Positions 18,246-27,332 of a stretch of DNA of 64,000 nucleotides are shown piece by piece. Position numbers and translations under genes: made by a program. Origin of the DNA: Gulosibacter chungangensis (GTDB taxonomy: Bacteria > Actinomycetota > Actinomycetes > Actinomycetales > Microbacteriaceae); contig NZ_WBKB01000002.1 of assembly GCF_008831155.1 (NCBI RefSeq), forward strand, positions 310,001 through 374,000, written 5' to 3'. The notes beneath the pieces are model-generated. The model did no database searches. It saw nothing but the letters and a program-made list of their open reading frames with translations, and had not been told where the DNA came from. The number at the start of each line of letters is the position of its first letter. Positions within the stretch are counted from its first letter, which is position 1.

Positions 18246-19004
18246 TTAGTCATAGCTGCGTCGATACTGTTCGATGACCTCGGCTGGCTCGCCCTGGCTC
18301 ACGAGTCGGCCATTGTCGAAGCAGAGCGCGTACTCGCATCTTGCGGCAAGATCAAGGTCGTGAGTGACGAGCAGCACTTGGGAGTCGGTCTCTTCGAGCA
18401 GGATGCGTGATATCGCGTTCGCATTGCCGAGGTCGAGGAGGGCGGTCGGTTCATCGGCAATAATGAGCGACGGATTTGCGATGAGTACTGAGGCAAGCGC
18501 AATCAGCTGCTGTTGGCCTCCCGAGAGCAGGTATACAGATGCATCGGCAAACTCGGTCATACCCACCCGAGCGAGCACCGCATCCACCCGGGTCGCAATC
18601 TCGTCGCGATCGAGCTTGCGACCGCGCAGCGTGAATGCGAGGTCTTCCCGCACTGTGGGCATTACAACCTGCGTGGCGGGATTGCTAAATACCATTCCCA
18701 CTTGTTGGCGGACGCGTTTGCCTTCTCGATTCGGGTCCATGCCGTGGACCCGCAGCTTGCCCGCAGCGATCGGCACGAGCCCGTTTAAAGTGCGTGCGAA
18801 GGAAGACTTCCCGGAACCGTTCGCGCCGATTACAGCAATCTTTGTTGCCGTCAGCGAGAAGGTGAGGTCACGCAACACGGTGCGTCCCTCTCTCACAACG
18901 GAGACGTTATCGAGGGTGATCAGTTGCTGTTCCGGCATCCCATTCAGCCTAGTCGGGCGCTGAGCGCTGAGGTCTTGCGGAGCGGGGTTCACTGAGGAAG
19001 TCAT
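18246..19004 (-). CDS. bioM: Energy-coupling factor ATPase (BioM)
   Basis: ABC ATPase that drives biotin uptake with BioN and BioY. Walker A GANGSGKSS, signature LLSGGQQQL, Walker B LIIADEPTA and switch LLVTHDLDL are all present; the Q-loop is MVFSNPATQVV, typical of ECF ATPases. The start is unclear: ATG 19004 (252 residues) has no good ribosome site, and ATG 18938 (MPEQQLITLDNVSV) gives an N terminus closer to the family. The gene lies 18 bases after bioY. Confidence 0.92.
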   Translation of the reverse strand: MTSSVNPAPQDLSAQRPTRLNGMPEQQLITLDNVSVVREGRTVLRDLTFSLTATKIAVIGANGSGKSSFARTLNGLVPIAAGKLRVHGMDPNREGKRVRQQVGMVFSNPATQVVMPTVREDLAFTLRGRKLDRDEIATRVDAVLARVGMTEFADASVYLLSGGQQQLIALASVLIANPSLIIADEPTALLDLGNANAISRILLEETDSQVLLVTHDLDLAARCEYALCFDNGRLVSQGEPAEVIEQYRRSYD

Positions 19005-19022
19005 CACGCGCGAGGAGCCGAC

Positions 19023-19631
19023 CTATTTCGCGGCTTCGGTGGTGGAAATGCTTGCGGATGACCACGCAAAGGCCCGCGGGTATGCCCGCCACAGCGCCAT
19101 CGTGATGATGACGGTAAGAGCCGCCTTGATGAGGTCACCGGGAAGGAAAATCATGCTGGCGATGATGGTTTCACCGAGGGGAAGTCCCGTGACGATCGAT
19201 TGCACCGGGATTCCAAAGAGATAGATCACGATAATCCCGCCGACTACGGAGCCGAATGCCACTCGCCACCAGGCGGGGCGGGTAGCGCCCAGGCGCACGA
19301 TGAGACCGACAACAAAAGCGCCCACTAACCAACCAACGAGGTAACCCGCAGACGGTGCCACGAATACACCAAGACCACCGCGGCCACCCGAAAGAAGAGG
19401 CAGTCCGATCGCTACGAGTGCGAGGACCACCAGCACCGAAATCGCACCACGGCGAGCACCGAGCACTGCGCCGGCGAGCATGACACCGAGTGTTTGCGCG
19501 GTAATTGGGACGGCACCCACGTTGATGGCGCCGGGCAATCCGAGCACCGCGATGATGGCGGCAAAGACCGCAATGCGGGCAATGTCGGCGGCTTCAAACC
19601 CTCGCACTTTTTCGGGGGCGGCTGCGTACAT
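19023..19631 (-). CDS. bioY: Biotin-binding S component BioY
   Basis: Substrate-specific membrane subunit of the biotin ECF transporter. The 202-residue protein has about six membrane helices and family segments VPITAQTLGVMLAGAVLGARRG and APSAGYLVGWLVGA. The ATG has GAGGAG upstream. It is the first gene of bioY-bioM-bioN, the same order as in Corynebacterium, and its promoter region contains the BioQ-type operator, so repression by BioQ when biotin is plentiful is likely. Confidence 0.95.
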   Translation of the reverse strand: MYAAAPEKVRGFEAADIARIAVFAAIIAVLGLPGAINVGAVPITAQTLGVMLAGAVLGARRGAISVLVVLALVAIGLPLLSGGRGGLGVFVAPSAGYLVGWLVGAFVVGLIVRLGATRPAWWRVAFGSVVGGIIVIYLFGIPVQSIVTGLPLGETIIASMIFLPGDLIKAALTVIITMALWRAYPRAFAWSSASISTTEAAK

Positions 19632-19670
19632 GTGGACTCCTCGTCAAGACGATGTGGTTGGAAACAATCT

Positions 19671-19687
19671 CCTGAACGGTGTTCAGG
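19671..19687. promoter_or_regulatory. BioQ operator
   Basis: Perfect inverted repeat CCTGAAC-GGT-GTTCAGG between bioY and bioQ. Its core TGAAC-N3-GTTCA equals the consensus I recall for the biotin repressor BioQ of Corynebacterium glutamicum. It lies 40 bases upstream of bioY and 44 upstream of bioQ, a good place to repress both. A further half-site GGTTCAG occurs at about 19711. Confidence 0.85.
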
Positions 19688-19730
19688 TTGTATGCTGGGA
19701 CAGTAATACAGGTTCAGTGGAAAGGGCAAC

Positions 19731-20288
19731 ATGGCGTCGACACGTGATGTTCGAGCTCGACACACTCGTGCGGATGTGCTTGCCACTGCGCTTCGACTGC
19801 TCGATGAGCGAGGGCTGCCAGACCTGTCCATGCGTGCATTGGCACGGGAACTCGACGTGCAGCCGAGCGCGCTCTACTGGCATTTCAAAAACAAGCAGGA
19901 ACTTCTCGCCGGTGTTGCCGACGAGATTCTTGCGCCTGTGAACGAACTCCCCGATGAGGCGGATGCAGCAAAGGTGGCTGCCGAGTTTCGGGATTCCATG
20001 CTGTCGGTAACCGACGGGGCGGAAGTGGTGGTGAGTACCGTGGCGCTCGGGTTAGGCGCTGACCGTGCTTACGAGCGGCTGCGATTATCGCTTGAGGGCA
20101 TGGGGTACGAACGCAATGCGGCAGTGGACCTCGCTACTACACTCTTGCATTATTGCTTGGGGCACGCCTCCCACGAGCAACAACGGGCGCAGGCATTGCG
20201 ACTGGGCATCGACCTTGAAGACAGTCCGATCGCAGCAAATACGAGATCGTTCACTGCTGGTGTGCGTCGCATCCTGAGGGCGGGCTAA
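19731..20288 (+). CDS. bioQ: TetR-family biotin repressor BioQ
   Basis: Transcriptional repressor of biotin uptake and synthesis genes in actinobacteria. The 185-residue protein has the TetR helix-turn-helix in residues of about 12-58, with LSMRALARELDVQPSALYWHF as recognition segment, and a C-terminal ligand/dimer domain of the TetR_C type. AAAGGG precedes the ATG. Divergent position to bioYMN and the matching operator between them support BioQ rather than another TetR member. Its stop codon overlaps that of the converging pucR-type gene. Confidence 0.85.
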   Translation: MASTRDVRARHTRADVLATALRLLDERGLPDLSMRALARELDVQPSALYWHFKNKQELLAGVADEILAPVNELPDEADAAKVAAEFRDSMLSVTDGAEVVVSTVALGLGADRAYERLRLSLEGMGYERNAAVDLATTLLHYCLGHASHEQQRAQALRLGIDLEDSPIAANTRSFTAGVRRILRAG

Positions 20289-21469
20289 TGGTTTTCCTCG
20301 AGTAAGTCCTTGCGCGCGGCGATTTCGGGGGATAACGCGAGTACAAGATCTGCGAGGGTGAACGGCGAGCTTAGGCTTTCACCCAGCAACTCTTCGGCTC
20401 TGCTCAACCGGTAACGCACGGTATTGGTGTGCAAGAAGAGTATCTCTGCAGTCTTTGGTGCGCTTAGGTTTGTGGCCAGATAGGTGACCACTGTTTCCAA
20501 GATGGTTTCATGTTCGTCGAAAGGTGTGAGGAGAGCGCGGCGGCGGGCGCGAAATTCTCTGCCCGGTGCTTCGACTTTCGTCCAATTGGTGAGCCGTAGC
20601 GTCCGGTAATCAACTGCCTCGGACGCAGTGGCATCCAGTGCCAGACGCAATCTTGCTTGATTTCGCTCGTGCGCGACCTGCTGTGCGTGCTCGGCTTCGC
20701 GAACAGCGGTTGGTATTTCGGGAAGGCCCGAGTGGGGTGATGACACTCCAATTGAGAACTGTGAGGCAAGGGCACTAAGCCAAGATCGCGCAAGTGCATC
20801 ATCAGGGAGAATCCCATGGACGCTTGAATCGCTAGTAGCTGCGACGAGCCGAGCTGCGACAAGGAATGGCACTCCGGCCGCGGCCGCGTCATCAAGGAGA
20901 CCCGCAATGAATTCCTGCGGTGGCGAAAGGCCGGTGAGGGGCTCACAAACTGCAACGAGAAGTGGGCTGTGAGCCGAAAACCCAAATTCCACCAAACGCG
21001 GCCAATAACGATGCTCGCGCGCCGCTTGAATGCCTGATTCCAGGGTTTCGAGTAACTGCGCGATATCGCGAATTCGGCGCACGTCGGTTCCCCGCATGGC
21101 ACCGAGAACCGCGGTAATCGCGACGTCCGTGGCGTCGACAACCTCATCCAGGAGATTGGTGTCTCTGGACTCTCGCGATGCGAAAACGAGTGTGAAGATT
21201 CCGCCGCTTGGGCCGGAGCGACGAATTCGGAGACTCCATCGGCCGACTCGGCCTTGAGCGTCAGGCGTGGCGTCCGCGGCGAATTCCCAGATCAGCTTGG
21301 CTGGCACATCGCCAATGGCGGCAATGACATCACCCTGGGAGTCGTATACGAGGAGTGCACAGTTCGTAATTCGAGAGACCCGTGCAAGCACGTATTCGAG
21401 CTGATCAGACTCCGGAAGGTTCCGCATCGTGACTTGGAGAAAACTCAATGCGTGAAATTGTTCAGCCAC
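20285..21469 (-). CDS. PucR-family transcriptional regulator
   Basis: A 394-residue regulator, probably an activator of the divergent hyuA-hyuB genes. The C terminus (about 320-375) holds the PucR helix-turn-helix: YLATNLSAPKTAEILFLHTN followed by TVRYRLSRAEELLG. The N-terminal part looks like a sensor domain (LEYVLARVSRITNCALLVYD). GTG 21469 is preferred over a TTG/ATG further upstream because GGGGG lies seven bases before it; the longer frame would run into the promoter region. PucR-type proteins control purine, allantoin and hydantoin breakdown in other bacteria; the inducer here is unknown. Confidence 0.82.
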   Translation of the reverse strand: MAEQFHALSFLQVTMRNLPESDQLEYVLARVSRITNCALLVYDSQGDVIAAIGDVPAKLIWEFAADATPDAQGRVGRWSLRIRRSGPSGGIFTLVFASRESRDTNLLDEVVDATDVAITAVLGAMRGTDVRRIRDIAQLLETLESGIQAAREHRYWPRLVEFGFSAHSPLLVAVCEPLTGLSPPQEFIAGLLDDAAAAGVPFLVAARLVAATSDSSVHGILPDDALARSWLSALASQFSIGVSSPHSGLPEIPTAVREAEHAQQVAHERNQARLRLALDATASEAVDYRTLRLTNWTKVEAPGREFRARRRALLTPFDEHETILETVVTYLATNLSAPKTAEILFLHTNTVRYRLSRAEELLGESLSSPFTLADLVLALSPEIAARKDLLEENH

Positions 21470-21581
21470 GATCGAACCCCCTGGAACTAAAAAAATCACC
21501 GCTGAATCGAAATAGCAAAGCGCATTTAGGTAGTAAATCATGTCGCTCTGTGGAGTTGCAGCTGAGTACTGAAGCAGCGGT

Positions 21582-21602
21582 TGGAGTTTCCACAAAACTC
21601 CA
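21582..21602. promoter_or_regulatory. Candidate operator for the PucR-type regulator
   Basis: Perfect inverted repeat with 8-base arms, TGGAGTTT and AAACTCCA, around CCACA. It lies in the divergent region between the regulator gene and hyuA, just upstream of a possible hyuA promoter at 21620-21648, the normal place for an activator. TGGAGTT occurs again at 21551. Confidence 0.5.
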
Positions 21603-21619
21603 GATTTAGGTTTTCGCTC

Positions 21620-21648
21620 CTGACAGTGGTGTTGACGGCGAGGATACG
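21620..21648 (+). promoter_or_regulatory. Possible hyuA promoter
   Basis: CTGACA (five of six matches to the -35 consensus) at 21620-21625, 17 bases, then GATACG (three of six to -10) at 21643-21648. The weak -10 fits a promoter that needs an activator. The hyuA ribosome site follows at 21688. Confidence 0.4.
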
Positions 21649-21699
21649 GCCAGGATGGAGTTCACGTTCAACGATGAACACCACGATGGAGGTAAGGCA

Positions 21700-23739
21700 A
21701 TGACGCAACTCCGAGTTGCAGTAGATGTCGGTGGCACATTCACGGATGTCTGTATTTTCGATGACGATGCAAAGACAATGAGGGTCACGAAAGTCCCGTC
21801 CACACCGGACGACCCCATGATCGCCGTCATGAACGGTGTTGAGCGAGGGGAGATCAATCTCGCTGATGTTACCCAGTTTTCACATGGCACGACTGTTGCC
21901 ACCAATGCGCTGATTACCCGAAACTACCCAAAAGCAGCGCTGGTCACGACAACCGGATTCCGTGACGTCATCGAAATTCGAGACGGTACTAAAGATGACC
22001 TCTGGGATGCATACAACGACGTCCCAGGGCCGCACATTCGGCGCCGCGATCGCTTTGAAGTTACGGAGCGCATCGATCATCAAGGCCGCGTGGTTACGCC
22101 TCTAGATGAAGATGAAGCACGGCGTGTTGCGGCACTTCTGCGTAAGCGCGGTGTGAAAACCATCGCGGTGTGTTTCATCAATTCATTCGCGAACGCCGAT
22201 CACGAGCTGCGGATGCGAGAAATCCTAGAAGAGGAAATTCCGGAAGCGACGGTTACGAGCTCCGCCGAAATTCTTCCCGAGATCTTCGAGTACGGACGCT
22301 TCAACACCGCGGTGTCCAATGCCGTCCTTGCGCCGCTTGTGTCTGGTTACGTGAATCGGTTGGACGCGGCGCTCAAAGATGGCGGCTATGAGGGAGACCT
22401 GTTACTGCTGCACTCTGGCGGTGGATCAATGACGCCAAGGATGGTGGACAAGTATCCGGTCCGGCTGGCGGCATCGGGCATTGCCGCGGGAGCGATTTCA
22501 GCGCAACATATCGCTGGACAATGCGGTTACCCGAACGCGGTGAGCCTTGATATGGGAGGCACATCGACCGATATCGCGTTGGTCGCAGACGGTGAACTCC
22601 GTGTGACTAAGGAATGGTCGGTTGAGTACGGCCATCCAATTATCTTTCCTTCGATTGAGGTTTTGACTATTGGTGCCGGTGGCGGCTCCTTGGCACATAT
22701 TGACATTGCGGGCTCGCTTCGAAACGGACCACAGTCGGCCGGGGCAGTTCCCGGACCAGCTTGCTACGGTGCCGGCGGCGACCAACCGACGAACACGGAT
22801 GCAAATCTCGTCCTCGGTCGGTTGGGAACGTCCTTGGCGGGTGGGGCTAAGACGCTCGATAAGGCTCGCTCAAAGGAAGCCATCCAACGTGTGATCGCGG
22901 AACCTTTGGGCTTGACACTGGAAGAGGCCGCCGAATCTATCATCAAGGTCGCGAATGCGAATATGGCGGACGCTGTTCGAATCATTTCAATCCGTCGAGG
23001 TCACGATCCGCGTGATTTCGCGCTGCTCGCGTTCGGTGGGGCGGGCGCGCTTCACGGTGTCGATGTTGCTCGGGAGCTGAGTATTCCTACCGTCGTTGTG
23101 CCACCGAATCCTGGCGTGACGTCGGCACTCGGATGCCTGCTCGTTGATATTCAGCACGATCTATCGCAGATGTACACGGGCCTGGCTTCCGATGTACAAG
23201 CCATGGAGATCGAGGATGCGTTTCAACGACTCGAGAGCGAAGCGACCGCGCGACTTCGGCACGAGGGCGTAACTGACGAGCAAGCGATTCTTCAGCGACT
23301 TGTCTCGATGCGTTACGCCGGTCAATGGCGTTCTCTGGTGGTGCCCATTGGTTCTGGTGATGATGCGCTCGATCGTGCAATTAATTCGTTCCATGAGCAA
23401 CACGAACGCGAATTTGCGTTCCGAAACGATGAGACCCCCGTTGAGTTGTATCAACTGCAGCTCAAGGCCATCGGCAAAACCCCCAAACCAAACTTCCTGC
23501 CACTCGATCTTGCTGAGGGCGGGCCTGGAGAACCTGTCGCCACTCGTCCCGTCTATTTCGACAGGGCATGGCATGAGACTCCGGTCTATAACCGCGAAGA
23601 CATAGCCCCAGGAGCATCCTTCGAAGGCCCCGCCATTATCGACCAACTTGATTCAACCACCGTTGTCCCGCCGAACACTCGGGCAGAGATTGACGAATGG
23701 CTGAATATTCGCATCCACCTTGATGGGAGTAAGTCATGA
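21700..23739 (+). CDS. hyuA: Hydantoinase/oxoprolinase family protein, subunit A
   Basis: ATP-dependent amidohydrolase subunit of the N-methylhydantoinase A / 5-oxoprolinase / acetone carboxylase beta family; works with HyuB. The 679-residue protein shows the actin-like ATP-binding opening VDVGGTFTDVCIFD, a second phosphate motif DMGGTSTDIALV at about residue 285, and AFGGAGALHGVDVA near 445. ATG 21700 is chosen because GGAGG lies eight bases upstream; the frame is open from 21655. Its stop overlaps the hyuB start (ATGA). The substrate cannot be read from the sequence. Confidence 0.9.
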   Translation: MTQLRVAVDVGGTFTDVCIFDDDAKTMRVTKVPSTPDDPMIAVMNGVERGEINLADVTQFSHGTTVATNALITRNYPKAALVTTTGFRDVIEIRDGTKDDLWDAYNDVPGPHIRRRDRFEVTERIDHQGRVVTPLDEDEARRVAALLRKRGVKTIAVCFINSFANADHELRMREILEEEIPEATVTSSAEILPEIFEYGRFNTAVSNAVLAPLVSGYVNRLDAALKDGGYEGDLLLLHSGGGSMTPRMVDKYPVRLAASGIAAGAISAQHIAGQCGYPNAVSLDMGGTSTDIALVADGELRVTKEWSVEYGHPIIFPSIEVLTIGAGGGSLAHIDIAGSLRNGPQSAGAVPGPACYGAGGDQPTNTDANLVLGRLGTSLAGGAKTLDKARSKEAIQRVIAEPLGLTLEEAAESIIKVANANMADAVRIISIRRGHDPRDFALLAFGGAGALHGVDVARELSIPTVVVPPNPGVTSALGCLLVDIQHDLSQMYTGLASDVQAMEIEDAFQRLESEATARLRHEGVTDEQAILQRLVSMRYAGQWRSLVVPIGSGDDALDRAINSFHEQHEREFAFRNDETPVELYQLQLKAIGKTPKPNFLPLDLAEGGPGEPVATRPVYFDRAWHETPVYNREDIAPGASFEGPAIIDQLDSTTVVPPNTRAEIDEWLNIRIHLDGSKS

Positions 23740-25718
23740 CCACTCTAGAAACTCGTCAGCAACAAAAAATCAGTTCACTGGATCCGGTCACGTTCGAAGT
23801 ACTGAAGAACGCGTTCGCAACCTCTGTTGATCTCATGAGTGAGCAGATTCTTCGCACCTGCTATTCATTTGTGATCTACTCGCGTGACTTTTCCTCAGCG
23901 CTATGTGATGCCCATGGGAATACCGTGATGCAGGGCTCTGCAGATATCGCTGTGCACGTCGGTACGCTGCATTTCCAAGCCAAGGCCGTCATGGAGGAAT
24001 TTGGAGACGACATCAATCCTGGTGACGTGTTCATGATCAATGACCCCTACCGAGGTGGCACCCACTTCAATGATGTTTCGTTTGTCCGACCAATATTCTC
24101 GGAGGGTGAGATCATCGCCTTCTCGCAGAATAAGGGGCACTGGGCAGATATCGGTGGAGTTGTTCCGGGTTCGTTCTACGTCAACGCCAAGGACCACTTT
24201 GGTGAGGGCGTGCGCATCCCCCCGGTGCGAGTTTGGCGGCAGGGAGAGTTCCTGCACGATGTTGCCCAATTGATCGTGTCGAATACCCGCGCGCCCGAAG
24301 TCGCCATGGGAGACCTCCACGCACAATCTGAGGCCACAGCAGTTTGCGAGCGTGAAATTCTTCGACTCGTCGATAGGTATGGAAAAGAAACAGTCCTCGA
24401 TGCGATGCAGGAGACGCAGGATTATGTCGAGCGGACCGTGCTCGCAAAGATCCAGGATCTTCCCTTCGGGACATGGGAAACCGTGGACTACTTGGATTCC
24501 GATCCGGGGATGCCGGAAGGTCTTGTACCGATTCGCATCCGTTTGACCCTGGACCAAGACGGTATTCACTACGATTTGAACGGTTCTGCGCCAGCGGTCG
24601 CGAGCTTCTTAAATTCCGGATATGGGACTACGCACTCCTCCCTCTATTCGGGTACCAAGACGTTCTTCCCGGAAGTCCCGCTCAACTCCGGCTTCTACAA
24701 GGCAGTGACTGCGGACATCGGACCTGAAGGAACGGTAGTCAACGCTGGTTGGCCCAACGCAGTCACCGGATTCTGCTCTGGACCGCACGAAAAAATTATG
24801 AACGCGGTGTTTGAGCTGTGGTCAAGAATCATGCCCGAACGCGCCATGGCGTGTGCTTTCAACCTCGAGTACCTGCTTGTGGGTGGTCGTGACGCGCGAG
24901 ACGACTCCAAACCATATTTCATGTGGTACGACTGGATGGCCGGTGGTTGGGGCGGGCGATCGAACAAGGACGGTTCGAATGCGACAGCTCCTGTTTTCGG
25001 GGCAGGTCTCGCAGTTCAACCGCTCGAGGGTCAAGAGCGACTATCGCCAGTAATCACGACGGAACACTCGATCGCCATCGATTCCGGTGGACCGGGAAAG
25101 TTCCGTGGTGGATGCGGTATCCAGAAGGGTGGCATCCTCACTGACGCCGAGTCAACAGTGATGAGTTACTGCTGTGACCGTGCACGTTCGATTACTTGGG
25201 GAATTGAGGGCGGTCTGCCGTCAATTCCACACGGTGTCTGGCTCAACAAGGGAACTCCAGATGAGCGCTATCTCGGCTCAGTGTTTTCTTCGGTGCCGAT
25301 TGAGCCAGGGGATGAGTTCACCCGTCCATCGGCAGGTGGTGGGGGACTCGGGGATGCACTCGAGCGCAATCCAGAGGATGTCCTCGAGGATGTCATCGAC
25401 GGCTACGTGTCCGTTCGTAGGGCTGAACGCGATTACGGCGTCGTAATCGACGTCGGTGACCCGGAACTCGACGAATACACGGTTAACGAGGCAGCCACCG
25501 TACAGGCGCGTGCAGAAATTGCCGCTAACCGAAACGCTTGGCTCAAGGAAGACCCACACGTCGTCGCAAGCCAATTCAAACGGGGCGAACTCGACCAGCT
25601 TGATGTCATCCGTCGCTATGGAGTCATTCTCGACTGGGGAACTGGTGAACTGTTCGAAGAAACCACCCGACAGCATCGCGAATCCATGATTCGGCGCTCG
25701 GCGCAATACTGGAGTTAA
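23736..25718 (+). CDS. hyuB: Hydantoinase/oxoprolinase family protein, subunit B
   Basis: Partner of HyuA in an ATP-dependent ring-opening amidase or carboxylase. The 660-residue protein has the family opening DPVTFEVLKNAF, IYSRDFSSALCDAHGN at about residue 48, ND PYRGGTHFNDV at about 103, and RPSAGGGGLGDALERNPEDV near 530. GGGAG lies before the ATG, which overlaps the hyuA stop by four bases, so equal production is expected. Candidates for the substrate are hydantoins, 5-oxoproline or related cyclic amides. Confidence 0.9.
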   Translation: MTTLETRQQQKISSLDPVTFEVLKNAFATSVDLMSEQILRTCYSFVIYSRDFSSALCDAHGNTVMQGSADIAVHVGTLHFQAKAVMEEFGDDINPGDVFMINDPYRGGTHFNDVSFVRPIFSEGEIIAFSQNKGHWADIGGVVPGSFYVNAKDHFGEGVRIPPVRVWRQGEFLHDVAQLIVSNTRAPEVAMGDLHAQSEATAVCEREILRLVDRYGKETVLDAMQETQDYVERTVLAKIQDLPFGTWETVDYLDSDPGMPEGLVPIRIRLTLDQDGIHYDLNGSAPAVASFLNSGYGTTHSSLYSGTKTFFPEVPLNSGFYKAVTADIGPEGTVVNAGWPNAVTGFCSGPHEKIMNAVFELWSRIMPERAMACAFNLEYLLVGGRDARDDSKPYFMWYDWMAGGWGGRSNKDGSNATAPVFGAGLAVQPLEGQERLSPVITTEHSIAIDSGGPGKFRGGCGIQKGGILTDAESTVMSYCCDRARSITWGIEGGLPSIPHGVWLNKGTPDERYLGSVFSSVPIEPGDEFTRPSAGGGGLGDALERNPEDVLEDVIDGYVSVRRAERDYGVVIDVGDPELDEYTVNEAATVQARAEIAANRNAWLKEDPHVVASQFKRGELDQLDVIRRYGVILDWGTGELFEETTRQHRESMIRRSAQYWS

Positions 25719-25735
25719 TAACGGGTCTCCTGACG

Positions 25736-25769
25736 AAGGGCACGTCAAACAAGGATTTGGCGTGCCCTT
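25736..25769 (+). terminator. Terminator after hyuB
   Basis: A 14-base-pair stem with one G-T pair (aagggcacg, t, caaa against tttg, g, cgtgccctt) around the loop caagga, followed by tgcgtctc. It lies 18 bases after the hyuB stop and 45 before the permease gene, so the permease may be only partly co-transcribed. Confidence 0.7.
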
Positions 25770-25813
25770 TGCGTCTCTAATCTTCAAATCAATTGACTCA
25801 ATGGGGAGCAATT

Positions 25814-27220
25814 ATGGGTATCAATTTAACCGGTTCGAATGACTCGGTAGAGGCAACAGACGTTCTTGCACGAGAGGTCGACGATAGTGAGCAAATGAAA
25901 CGTGGGCCGTTAACGATGGCCTATTACGGCGTGATTAGTGCGATGTTCTTCGTGTATATCGGTGCCGCCATGGCTATGGCTTACGGAACTTTGGATGCAT
26001 TTATTGGAATAGCACTCACGATTCTTACCTACGGCATCATTAATATGCTGCTGTCGAAGTACAGCATCAACAACCGGACGACTGTCGCGGAGTTTTCTCG
26101 CGCAATTTTGGGGAAATCGGGTGCAGCAATTGCTGCGCTAATATTCGCGCTTGTTGCGATTTACTATGCCGTATTTGAAGGGTCAATCGTTGCCTATGCG
26201 TTCCAAACAGCGTTTGGTGGCCCAACATGGATGTGGTACGTCATCGTGGTTGCCTATTCCACGCCGCTTATTATTGGGGGAGCGAGGCGCTTTCTCGATA
26301 AGATTAACGGGATTCTCATGCCGCTGTATTGGGGTGGCTTTGTTGTCGCAATCGTATGGGCAGTGCTGAAATACGGGTATAACGATTCCTGGCGCACACA
26401 CGAAGGGGCAGAGGTCGCTTTCGCGCTCGGTGGGCCCGGTTGGTTGGCCACGTATGCCGGATATATGGGTGTCTGGATTCTCATGATGTTCACTATGGAC
26501 TTTGCTTCGCTTGGGCGTCGCAAAGATCTGAAGCACCACCAGCGGATCACCTTCGGGCCCGTGTTCTACGTGCTGGCATTCGGTGTCAATGGGTTCTTCG
26601 GCGTGTTTCTCACCTTCGCTATCCCAGGAATGGAAGCGTCGGAGACTGGTATAGCCGCGGGACTAGTAGAGCTGATGGGACTATTCGGTCTTCTCGTCGT
26701 CTTTGCGTCACAGACTCGGATTAACACCGCAAACTACTTCTTGGGCGCGGCAAATTTGCGCACATTTGGTGAAAAGGTATTTAGGGTTAATCTTCCCAAT
26801 GTGATCTGGGTAATCCTGTCGTCAATCATCATCTTCTTGATGATGTTGCTCCCCATTGTGGAGTACATATTGCTGGCACTGGCGTGGCAAGGCGTTCTGG
26901 TGACAGCATGGGTTGCCATCGCAGTGACGCATATCCTCATCAATAAAGGTACCGGGCAGGAAGCGGGCTCCATTTCAGACTCTCGCTACCGACGATTCAA
27001 TATTCCCGGATTGATCGCGTGGTTTGTCCCGACCATTATTGGAATTCTCATGATTCAGTTCCTCGGTGGCTTCGGCGCTACTTGGGGCCCAATCGTGACC
27101 GCAATACTCGCCGCAACGCTCTACGCCCTCCTGCGACGGATAACCAAGATCGACACCGCACTCATCAAAACGATCTCAGAGAATGAGATCCAATGTGATC
27201 TCGCTGACAAGCAAGGATGA
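25814..27220 (+). CDS. NCS1-like nucleobase/hydantoin permease
   Basis: A 468-residue membrane transporter with about twelve hydrophobic helices, resembling purine/cytosine permeases of the nucleobase-cation-symport-1 group; typical segments are AVFEGSIVAYAFQ and GVWILMMFTMDFASLGRRKD. The ATG at 25814 has GGGGAG six bases upstream. Following hyuAB, it probably imports their substrate or a precursor. Base composition is low for the window: one sampled line (26101-26160) is 50% G+C against about 62% in a line of the helY gene. The exact transporter family is a judgement from the sequence pattern. Confidence 0.7.
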   Translation: MGINLTGSNDSVEATDVLAREVDDSEQMKRGPLTMAYYGVISAMFFVYIGAAMAMAYGTLDAFIGIALTILTYGIINMLLSKYSINNRTTVAEFSRAILGKSGAAIAALIFALVAIYYAVFEGSIVAYAFQTAFGGPTWMWYVIVVAYSTPLIIGGARRFLDKINGILMPLYWGGFVVAIVWAVLKYGYNDSWRTHEGAEVAFALGGPGWLATYAGYMGVWILMMFTMDFASLGRRKDLKHHQRITFGPVFYVLAFGVNGFFGVFLTFAIPGMEASETGIAAGLVELMGLFGLLVVFASQTRINTANYFLGAANLRTFGEKVFRVNLPNVIWVILSSIIIFLMMLLPIVEYILLALAWQGVLVTAWVAIAVTHILINKGTGQEAGSISDSRYRRFNIPGLIAWFVPTIIGILMIQFLGGFGATWGPIVTAILAATLYALLRRITKIDTALIKTISENEIQCDLADKQG

Positions 27221-27269
27221 GAGCTAGGGCTCACAAGCGAGCGAGGAGGGCCGTGGGATAGACCCTAGG

Positions 27270-27332
27270 GGCCGGAGTTGGTAGCATCGATCAGTTGACC
27301 AAGTGGTAGCTCGGTAGCTGCCAGCTCCGGCC
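27270..27332 (+). promoter_or_regulatory. Structured leader before the ABC-F gene
   Basis: A 16-base arm (starting ggccggag-type sequence at 27270) can pair with 27317-27332, with two G-U pairs in RNA, enclosing a 31-base loop with further self-complementarity. It ends 40 bases before the GTG of the ABC-F gene. It may be the permease terminator, or a leader that controls the ABC-F gene, as attenuators do for some resistance ABC-F genes. No T-tract is seen. Confidence 0.45.
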
